NCBI GenBank assembly: GCA_034430175.1
Contig: DAOUFI010000026.1
Location: 1-64,000 of the forward strand
DNA from: UBA6107 sp034430175
GTDB lineage: Bacteria > Chloroflexota > Anaerolineae > Anaerolineales > Anaerolineaceae
Direction: 5' to 3'
DNA: 64,000 bases
Position numbers and translations under genes: made by a program. The notes under the pieces were generated by a model, which did not search any database, was not told the origin of the DNA, and saw only the letters and a program-made list of their open reading frames with translations. Positions 39,142 through 47,184 of this stretch are shown piece by piece; position 1 is the first letter of the stretch; every line of letters starts with the position of its first letter.

Positions 39142-42100
39142 ATGGATACACTGCAGCTAGATCAAATGTTACGGAAATACATCCCCATGGCACAGTTCGA
39201 CGATACCATCCGTGCCTTGATGCAGGATGATCTCCTATGGAAATTCCTGAACCAGGAAATATCCCATTGGACACCGGCGGTTGAGAGTATCACTCCGTCG
39301 GATTTGGCTTTATACGCAGTTGAACCACAGCTTGTTTCCATCGGCTACCCTGATGCGTCCTTACCATCCAATTTGCTCGAAGAAGCGTTACTGAGTTATG
39401 AGAACTACCGCTCCCAATCGATTCCCCTCCAATCAGCGCGGGACAGCGGGTTAATGGCCATTGCTCTTTACGAAAAATATCGTCAGGTGAATGACTGGAG
39501 TAAGGTCCTGTATGAAATCACCGATGGCATCGACCATCATCAGGAAAACTATTTGCTTGACTTTTGGAAAACGCCGTTTGCGGTTGTAGCTGATCTGGTA
39601 GACGATCCACGACCGTTTTTCCTGGCGATTTTTGATTCAAAGGCACGGAAAAACGCACATGGACTTTTTCGTCATCTAATATTGACTCTACCGGTGACTC
39701 GAGAAAAACAAGCATCTATGGTAGTAAGCACACTGTTCAGTCAACCGATCGAAATCCAGGCTGTCGTGTTGAAGAGCTTCCATCAAAATGGTGATAGAGA
39801 ATTGCTCCATCTGGCAGCTAAGGGTCTCTTCTCACACCACCTCATCCGCGAAAATATTGATAAATCAGCTCCTGAACTTTGGGCGGACGCAGGTAAGTAT
39901 TTGGAGGAGGGTTGTAAATACCGAGACCTGGCTGTGATCGCCCAATATGCGGGGGAATATGAAACAGCCAAGAAATTGTTAGAATCATATGGAAAGGTTC
40001 TAAAGGTTGAACTGGCCGGAACGGCAATCCAGAGGGCTTCACTTAAAGTTGAACAACAGCAATCCATTGAAAGTGAATTAGAACAAATCCCTACTGATGT
40101 TTTATGCATCCCTGAGATTGCTGCAGAGATCGCCTGTCTGGGACCGGAAACAGTCAGTATTAAGGGGATCGAAAAATCAGTTCCCACGTTTGAGATGAAC
40201 GAGGCGATAAAGATGTACCGAGCTGGGAACATTGCTCTGGCACGTGAAGCAGCGCAGAAATCCGTGCAACCCTGGTTGAATCCGGATTACAGACAGTCCA
40301 TCAGTGGGACACCCATGCGCGCGCTGAACTGGATGCCCGCAGACGTGATCGATCATTTGATCGAAATGGAAATGTGGTCGGAGGCATCCGCTCTTGTTCG
40401 TGATTTGCTGGCGAAGTATCCAGTCAACGTGAATACATTGGCCCAGGCAGCTAAAATTGCTGGGATGCTTGGTGATAGAGGAGAGCGATTAGGACATCTG
40501 GAGAAATTAAGCCTGCTTGAGCCTGACAATGAAGTTCATCAGCGTGAGCTGGCTGAGGCTTACCTGACGGACGAAAAATGGCAAGCAGCCTACGCAACCT
40601 TCGAACGCCTTGTGAATGGGCATGAAATCAACCAAACCAGTGACCTACTTGGAATGGCCAAAGCCGCGTTGAAATGTGAAGATTTCGCGACCGCCCAAGA
40701 ATTTGCAAATAAAGTTTTAACCGCTGATGCAGATAATGGACAGGCATTGGCGATCTCTGGATATGCGTGCAGTAAACAGGGAAATTCAGACAAGGGCATT
40801 GAGCAATTGAAACGTGCGGTGGAACTTAGCGGTGAGGACTCAGAACCCTGGCTATTGCAAGCTGACCTGTATGCTGAAAATGGTGATATTACGAAATCAG
40901 TAAACACTCTACGAAGCGGACTTACAGCGCACCCTGAGAATTCTGTTGTTCGCAGACGATTGGCTCGTACTTTGATCGAAAATGGACAGGCGTCGGAAGC
41001 GCTAGCAGTACTCGATGAAGTAACTGCAATTAACAATGACAAAGACATGTCTCTATTGAAGCTGCGTGGCATGAAGTTATTGAACCTGCCGGAAGTGGCA
41101 AACACGGCCGAGCAGTTGTTCCAGGTTTATCCTGAAGATGGCGAGATCCGACGGGAATACGCGTTGGCTCAACTTGATAAAGGTAACCGCGATGTGGTAC
41201 GCAAGTTGATCGATCCTGCGAAAATTACCCACGACGATGAATTGGCACTGGCTTACTGTGATGCTGTATTTGGAGAAGATTACCGCAAGCTGCATCTCGG
41301 TATAATCCATAAGGAAGAAAACCAGTCGAAAGCCAGCACACTTCTGCAAAATGTTTTATTGAACGAACCATCAAACGTCTACGGGCGCTTGCTCATGGCA
41401 GAAAAGATGATCCATGAAGGCAAGATGGAAAAGGCCTTTGAAATTTTGACAAATTTACTGGGTGATCCTGATGCACAGAGTTCCAGCCTGTTCGACCGCA
41501 TTCAAGCTGGATTCGCCTGGGCAGCTTTGCTCCTGGATAAGGCTGGCATGGCACTGGGTGTCGCGCAGAATGTAGCGGAGAGCAATCCCGATTGGGCTGG
41601 CGCTAGCCAGACCCTGGCTGAGATCAATGCCAGCCTGGGTAACACAGCTGACGCTGTCAGTGAAGCCACAAACGTGCTTGAAACTGTCGCAGAGATGAAC
41701 GAGAGTGTGGATTGGTTCTCAAAACTTATGGATAACCTGGGTCAACGCGAAGAGGCAGAAAAGATCCTCTCTAAAATGGCTGAGACACACAAAGACAAAA
41801 CACCTTTCCTGCTTAAATTGGCTGAATTCCGACTCGACCACGACGATAAAGCTAAAGCGACCGAGTTGGTTGCTGGGCTTAAGTCTGCTCCCACGAAAAT
41901 CAAGGGCGATGGTGAAACCATCAAAGCAGCCAAGCTCTTTTGTCGTTTGAATGACAAAGTGGCTGCCGAGGAGTGTTTGAAAGTCCGATTAACCGGAAAC
42001 CAGGACAATTCGCAAAACGCGTATGTCGACCTGGCCGGTTTCCAGTATAGCAATGGTATGTACGCCAAGGCGTTTGATACGATCCAACAGGCCAAGAAAA

Positions 42101-44451
42101 AATTTGGTCAACAGCGATGGCTCGAGCTGCTTGAGGCAGAGACACTACATTCAAACGGTGACGCACAGGCTGCCCTCGAGATGTTACAAGAACTGGATTC
42201 AGCCAATGATCGGCTGCCCGAAATTGGTCAGTTGGCTTTCGTTCCTGCGCAGTGGGTGCCATTGCTGCGATCTGAAGCTTCAACCGATAACCTGATCCGT
42301 AGCCTGGCCTTTGAGAGCGGTAATTATCAGGACGCCAAGCCGTTGATAGAAACGAATTCTGGAACAGCGGACCTGAGTTTATCAATCGAGGTCGCTTATG
42401 CTCTTGGTAACGACGACTCGATGCAGGTATGGCTGGGTGTTGATCCCGAAGAGGAACGCATCTATGGCTCGGCCACGTTGGCAGCGCAGATTGCTGAGAT
42501 GTTGCTTGATGCTGGATTAATCGAGCACGCGGCACTGGTGATCAAACACAGTTTGGAACTGTTCCCTCAGGACCGCGGCTTGCTGGCTAATGCCAGCCGT
42601 TATTCAGGCATGATCGGCGATTTGAACACTGGCGAAGGACTCTTCGATCAGTTACTCACGCAGTTCTCGCGAACGGAAAAATTCAATGGTGTCCATTCCA
42701 TCAGCGCTTTACGCCATCTGTTGAAGGCTGCTGTCGAGTTGAATCGATGGAAGGAAGCGCTTGCCTGGCAATTGATTCTGATACAAGCCAACACGCGTAA
42801 TATTGAAGCAAGAAAACTGAGTTTGATGATCCTGGTAAAAGCCCTAGAATTCGCTTTATTCACTGAGGATATGGGCATCACCATGCACTTCGATAGTTCA
42901 CCTGAGGTGATCGAGAGTATTCGAAAGGAACTACGTACGTTGGTGTCCAACCTGGATGCGCAAGGTAATCACTCTTTCGATCATTGGAGCGCTCGCGCCA
43001 AGGCAGTACTTGATCCGAACCAGACAAACATCCGCACACTGGCACTCAAACCCCCAGAGGCTGATGATGTTGCTGCCATGATGCTGGCGTTGAGCCGTTC
43101 AGGTCAAAGCAACACAGCGCAACAACTTACCATTAAATTCGAGGGAGATCCCAAGGTCACTTTTGCTTCTGCATTTTGCCTGAAGGACAGCAACCCCGAA
43201 AAAGCGATCGAAGTGCTGAGAAAATCAGCAAAGGCTACATCCATTCAGCCGTGGGCGAATATGCTAGCACAGGCGTTATACCGCAAGACCGGCGAGTATT
43301 ATTCAGCTATCAACGAAATTGAAGAAGCGGTCCAATTCTGGCCACAGGAACCCGAATGGCATATCACTGCTGCTGAATGTTGGCAGTGCACCGGTGATAT
43401 TCAAAACGCAGTCAATCACCTGGAACAGGCGCAGAAGATGCTACCCCAAGACAGCCGAGTGAATCATTTGCTGGGTAAAGCTTATTTGCAATGCAATGAA
43501 GCTGGCAAAGCTATCGAAATTCTCGAGGCTTCTTCGAAGACCGCGGCCAATCACTATGAAACATGGGAGACCCTGGCTGAGGCGTATTACGCAGCTGGGA
43601 ACAATGAAAAAGCCCTTTATGCAGCTGAGAAAGCTGGCGGAATCAATGGTTTCTCGATGAAACCGATATTACTCGCGGCAAAGATCAATCTCGATAATGG
43701 TGATGTACGCAAAGCACTTGAACAGGCACAGACTGCCAATCGTCATGACGAAACTGACGCTGAAAGCCTTGTCCTGCTGGCCAAAGCCTGGATCGCGAAC
43801 GGAAATAAGTTACAGGCATTGCAAACTCTGGAAAAAGTGTCACACGCTAAAAACCCGAGCGCTCAGGTGCTCATCGAGCAGGCCAAAATGATTCAGCAAG
43901 TGAATGGCCCGGCAAACTCTCGCGTTATGCTGGAAGCACTTGAACAGAAGTATCCGGAAAACATAGAAGTACTCAATTTGCTGGCTGAAGCCCAATTGGC
44001 CGCGGGTGACAAACAGGCAGCAGGCATGACCGCGCTGCGCTCTCTAAAAGTGCAGGAGATGCAGCCGAAGATGCAGCGATTCATTGGCAAACTTGACCTC
44101 GAGTCGGGTCATCTCGACCAGGCTATCCATCACTTCAGCCAAGCGATTGCGCTCGATCCACAGGATGCTGAAGTATACATGGAATTGAGCAACGCTTATG
44201 TGCAGCAGCGCGACTACGATTCGGCTTTGAAGACGCTTGATCGCGCGATTGAACTTATGCCGGACGATGTGCGACCATTGATGACACAAGCCAATCTGCT
44301 ACGCAACAGCAAGGATTATTCCCAGGCTGAGTCTCGGTTACGCAAGGCTGCCGAGATCGCTCCGAACGATCTGAACATCAAACGCCAACTTGGCGCGGTT
44401 ATTGCACTGAACATGGTACACAGTTCACAAGAAGCGAGTTCACACATATGA
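39142..44451 (+). CDS. Very large TPR-repeat protein
   Basis: 1769 residues from the ATG at 39142 (GAGGGAG upstream; an in-frame TTG at 39127 precedes that site). No signal peptide or membrane helix. After about 380 residues of non-repeat helical sequence, it consists of successive 34-residue TPR-like helix pairs with the usual small residues and Pro ends, for example NHLEQAQKMLPQDSRVNHLL and YDSALKTLDRAIELMPDDVR near the C-terminus. Such solenoids bind other proteins. The next gene starts inside its stop (ATGATG), so this and the clan CD protease are made together and probably form a complex, as TPR and caspase-like CHAT proteases do elsewhere. Specific role unknown. Confidence 0.88.
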   Translation: MDTLQLDQMLRKYIPMAQFDDTIRALMQDDLLWKFLNQEISHWTPAVESITPSDLALYAVEPQLVSIGYPDASLPSNLLEEALLSYENYRSQSIPLQSARDSGLMAIALYEKYRQVNDWSKVLYEITDGIDHHQENYLLDFWKTPFAVVADLVDDPRPFFLAIFDSKARKNAHGLFRHLILTLPVTREKQASMVVSTLFSQPIEIQAVVLKSFHQNGDRELLHLAAKGLFSHHLIRENIDKSAPELWADAGKYLEEGCKYRDLAVIAQYAGEYETAKKLLESYGKVLKVELAGTAIQRASLKVEQQQSIESELEQIPTDVLCIPEIAAEIACLGPETVSIKGIEKSVPTFEMNEAIKMYRAGNIALAREAAQKSVQPWLNPDYRQSISGTPMRALNWMPADVIDHLIEMEMWSEASALVRDLLAKYPVNVNTLAQAAKIAGMLGDRGERLGHLEKLSLLEPDNEVHQRELAEAYLTDEKWQAAYATFERLVNGHEINQTSDLLGMAKAALKCEDFATAQEFANKVLTADADNGQALAISGYACSKQGNSDKGIEQLKRAVELSGEDSEPWLLQADLYAENGDITKSVNTLRSGLTAHPENSVVRRRLARTLIENGQASEALAVLDEVTAINNDKDMSLLKLRGMKLLNLPEVANTAEQLFQVYPEDGEIRREYALAQLDKGNRDVVRKLIDPAKITHDDELALAYCDAVFGEDYRKLHLGIIHKEENQSKASTLLQNVLLNEPSNVYGRLLMAEKMIHEGKMEKAFEILTNLLGDPDAQSSSLFDRIQAGFAWAALLLDKAGMALGVAQNVAESNPDWAGASQTLAEINASLGNTADAVSEATNVLETVAEMNESVDWFSKLMDNLGQREEAEKILSKMAETHKDKTPFLLKLAEFRLDHDDKAKATELVAGLKSAPTKIKGDGETIKAAKLFCRLNDKVAAEECLKVRLTGNQDNSQNAYVDLAGFQYSNGMYAKAFDTIQQAKKKFGQQRWLELLEAETLHSNGDAQAALEMLQELDSANDRLPEIGQLAFVPAQWVPLLRSEASTDNLIRSLAFESGNYQDAKPLIETNSGTADLSLSIEVAYALGNDDSMQVWLGVDPEEERIYGSATLAAQIAEMLLDAGLIEHAALVIKHSLELFPQDRGLLANASRYSGMIGDLNTGEGLFDQLLTQFSRTEKFNGVHSISALRHLLKAAVELNRWKEALAWQLILIQANTRNIEARKLSLMILVKALEFALFTEDMGITMHFDSSPEVIESIRKELRTLVSNLDAQGNHSFDHWSARAKAVLDPNQTNIRTLALKPPEADDVAAMMLALSRSGQSNTAQQLTIKFEGDPKVTFASAFCLKDSNPEKAIEVLRKSAKATSIQPWANMLAQALYRKTGEYYSAINEIEEAVQFWPQEPEWHITAAECWQCTGDIQNAVNHLEQAQKMLPQDSRVNHLLGKAYLQCNEAGKAIEILEASSKTAANHYETWETLAEAYYAAGNNEKALYAAEKAGGINGFSMKPILLAAKINLDNGDVRKALEQAQTANRHDETDAESLVLLAKAWIANGNKLQALQTLEKVSHAKNPSAQVLIEQAKMIQQVNGPANSRVMLEALEQKYPENIEVLNLLAEAQLAAGDKQAAGMTALRSLKVQEMQPKMQRFIGKLDLESGHLDQAIHHFSQAIALDPQDAEVYMELSNAYVQQRDYDSALKTLDRAIELMPDDVRPLMTQANLLRNSKDYSQAESRLRKAAEIAPNDLNIKRQLGAVIALNMVHSSQEASSHI

Positions 44452-47066
44452 TGACCAAAAGTCCTTCTGCCTATGAACCCAGTAATACCGTAAATCGCAC
44501 GCGCATGTTGGAATTCCTGCGCAGTGGGATCGAGACTGGATCCTACCAGTTCATCCGGCAGGTGGCCATGGCGTGGTTGGCAGCTTATCCAGGAGACCTG
44601 GAAGTAAATTTATTGTTCGTCAAGGCTATGATCAAAGAAGGTAAGGGAGCGGCGGCTTTACCGGTATTGGAAAAGATCATCCGTAACGATCCGGAATATC
44701 TGGATGCCTTGCAGGTTGCAGAGAATCTATACAGTGGATTGGATACAACCAAAGCACGCCTGACTTCGGGAATGATCGAAGCGGTAGGTGGAACACCCGC
44801 GACCAGCGAAAACCTACCGGTTTGGGGAACGATGCTGAACCTGGCAAGGCAATCATTGGCTGCTGCGGATACCGACGCAGCACAAGCAAGTCTGTTCACC
44901 GTGCTGGCACAACCAGACTGCCCGGTTCAGGCGGGAATCATTCACCTGATGCTGGAAGAAAGAAATGGTGATAAAGACTCTCGGTTGAACCTGAGCCGCC
45001 TGTATCATAAACGCTGGCCGGATTGCATTCAGATTAGCCTTTTCCTGGCGCGCAATATGATGGAGGATGGCAGTCAGGACGAAGCCGTGGCGCTACTACA
45101 CGAGTGCGCCGCTTTGGACGCGACTGCCCAGGTGCCGATGCGTATGTGGGGGAACAGCTTCGGATACCGAGCGCTTTATCCTGAAAAAATGCAGATCACA
45201 GCTAATTTTGCTATCCCGGCGGCAATTTCAGGAAAATTTGGCATGAACACACTTGGAACCGGTGTTGTTTCGACAAATGAACCAGTGGTTTCAAGAATCC
45301 CAATTCAACGAACGGAAGTGAGATCGTTCGATGGCTATCAAGTCATGCCAACGCCAGAAGCTGACTATCCCGAGCACCCACAAGTAACCGCCCAAGAATC
45401 GAAGATGACGGATAAGACCAGTACTGAAGTGCGTAAGGAATTCGAGAAGATAGCGGTAGATCTAAAAACACCAAACGTGGTACGCTCAGATAACCGTTTT
45501 CCGACCTACGTCATCCTCACCACTAATGCTGGATTGACTGCACAATACGGTCAGTCGAATGCGCAGATCATCCTGAATGAGGTGAACAACCTGGCTACCA
45601 GTCTGAAGAACCGCAAGGGCTGGAACAATCTCGTATTTATCCCTGACGATATGAATATTTGCGGCAAGTACGGCATCACCCCGGTAGACGCAATCGATCC
45701 TTGGAAGATTAAACTGGCGTTGGCTGACCTTGATTCTGCACTCGCCAAGAACGGCGCCATGATCGGCGCAGTGCTTATTGTGGGTGGTGACAAGGTGGTA
45801 CCTTTCCACAATCTGCCGAACCCCACTGACGATGCCGATACGATCGTGCCGTCGGATAACCCGTATGGCTCGTTGGACAAGAATTATTACGTTGCGGATT
45901 GGCCGGTGGGGCGTCTACCTGGCGATAGCAGCGACGATTCAGGGCTATTATTAGCTCAACTACGTAATGCCAGTCAGTATCACTCTGATGAGACCGAATC
46001 AACGAGTTGGTTGAACCAGATTATCCGAGTGCTGCTTTTCTGGAACCAGACCTACGCGAAAAACTTCACCAACCTGGGCTATTCCGCTTCAATCTGGCAG
46101 CGCTCTTCGCTTTCAGCGTTTAGACCGTTGGGTGAGGGACGAAATTTATTCACCTCACCGAATGGAAAATCGGCAGCGTTCTCGGTGACCAGGGTTGGAT
46201 CTGCGCCTTTCGCCTACTTCAACCTGCATGGCGTGGAAGATGGCAGTGACTGGTATGGACAGAAGGACAGCACCGATGACAGCGCTGGTGAAGATTACCC
46301 AGTGGCACTGACCCCCGCACAATTGCTCAAGAACAATTCCTGCCCGCGCATCGTCTTTTCTGAGGCGTGCTACGGCGGACACATCCTCAACAAGAACGAG
46401 ACTGAATCCATTGCCCTGACCTTCCTGGGACAGGGTGTGCTGGCCATGATCGCCTCCTCGACGGTGGCATACGGTTCAGTGACCACGCCACTCATCGGCG
46501 CCGACCTGCTGGCTAATCTGGTGATGAAATATCTCTCCGAAGGGCAGACGATCGGCTATGCCTTCAGCAAGGCAAAAGTTGATTTTATACGCGAGATGAA
46601 CTTGCGCCAGGGTTATCTCGATGGTGAAGACCAGAAGACGCTTATCTCATTCATTCTTTATGGAGATCCGTTGGTAGCTTATGATCCTTTTAGCGCCATG
46701 TCTAAATCGGTAGCGCGCGAGAAGGATCATCCCCAGGTAAAAACTGTGATCGACCAGGCTTATGATGAAGCCAAATCAACGTCGGTTTCCGTTACCGCGA
46801 TTGCCAAAGCAAAGGAAATGGCCAAGGCTTATCTGCCGGGTATCGAGTACGCCGAGGTGCGTGTATCCCGCCAGCACGTCCGCCTGGATAACCGCTCGAT
46901 CCCGATGAACACCGCGGGGTCGAAAATAAGCGCAGCGCGGCAATCGAGCCGAACGGTGGTGAGCTTCAGCAAACAGATCACCTTCGACCAGCACGTGCAC
47001 CGACAGTACGCGCGTGTGACGCTTGACCAGCAGGGCAAGGTCGTCAAGATGGCAATCTCGCGCTAA
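44448..47066 (+). CDS. Cytoplasmic clan CD cysteine protease, C25/gingipain-like, with TPR-like N-terminus
   Basis: 872 residues, no signal peptide, unlike secreted gingipains. Residues 1-230 are TPR-like helices; about 230-340 is a linker; the C25-like catalytic region spans about 345-760. Its first half has IGAVLIVGGDKVVPFHNLPNP and a DWPVGRLPG segment, as in gingipain N-subdomains. The catalytic dyad is H594 (FNLHGVEDGSDW) and C641 (FSEACYGG), 47 residues apart, the caspase/gingipain/CHAT arrangement, then FLGQGVLAMIASSTVAYG and ILYGDPLVAYDP. About 110 residues of unknown C-terminal domain follow. The ATG overlaps the TPR gene stop. Target is unknown; a peptide substrate in the TPR or membrane partner is possible. 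Confidence 0.88.
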   Translation: MMTKSPSAYEPSNTVNRTRMLEFLRSGIETGSYQFIRQVAMAWLAAYPGDLEVNLLFVKAMIKEGKGAAALPVLEKIIRNDPEYLDALQVAENLYSGLDTTKARLTSGMIEAVGGTPATSENLPVWGTMLNLARQSLAAADTDAAQASLFTVLAQPDCPVQAGIIHLMLEERNGDKDSRLNLSRLYHKRWPDCIQISLFLARNMMEDGSQDEAVALLHECAALDATAQVPMRMWGNSFGYRALYPEKMQITANFAIPAAISGKFGMNTLGTGVVSTNEPVVSRIPIQRTEVRSFDGYQVMPTPEADYPEHPQVTAQESKMTDKTSTEVRKEFEKIAVDLKTPNVVRSDNRFPTYVILTTNAGLTAQYGQSNAQIILNEVNNLATSLKNRKGWNNLVFIPDDMNICGKYGITPVDAIDPWKIKLALADLDSALAKNGAMIGAVLIVGGDKVVPFHNLPNPTDDADTIVPSDNPYGSLDKNYYVADWPVGRLPGDSSDDSGLLLAQLRNASQYHSDETESTSWLNQIIRVLLFWNQTYAKNFTNLGYSASIWQRSSLSAFRPLGEGRNLFTSPNGKSAAFSVTRVGSAPFAYFNLHGVEDGSDWYGQKDSTDDSAGEDYPVALTPAQLLKNNSCPRIVFSEACYGGHILNKNETESIALTFLGQGVLAMIASSTVAYGSVTTPLIGADLLANLVMKYLSEGQTIGYAFSKAKVDFIREMNLRQGYLDGEDQKTLISFILYGDPLVAYDPFSAMSKSVAREKDHPQVKTVIDQAYDEAKSTSVSVTAIAKAKEMAKAYLPGIEYAEVRVSRQHVRLDNRSIPMNTAGSKISAARQSSRTVVSFSKQITFDQHVHRQYARVTLDQQGKVVKMAISR

Positions 47067-47084
47067 AAAAAGGAATATAATCAT

Positions 47085-47112
47085 AGACCGCGGCTCAAAC
47101 CGCGGTCTTTTC
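47085..47112 (+). terminator. Terminator of the TPR-protease operon
   Basis: A 9-bp stem agaccgcgg / ccgcggtct (47085-47093 with 47100-47108), loop ctcaaa, then tttc. It lies 18 bases after the protease stop. Confidence 0.88.
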
Positions 47113-47184
47113 ATTGCACGGGAGGGGTGCATCGAATATAATTCATGAAATTTGACGATATAGCAGACAAAAACAGGTGAAATA

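Noticed and set aside
44044..44899. Minus-strand frames near the TPR/protease junction
   Set aside because: Short, without ribosome-binding sites, and antisense to continuous well-supported genes.
34124..47112. Type III-E CRISPR (gRAMP with TPR-CHAT) or a gasdermin locus
   Set aside because: No gRAMP, crRNA array or gasdermin-sized protein is present. The protease is C25-like, and the membrane protein is only 107 residues with two helices.
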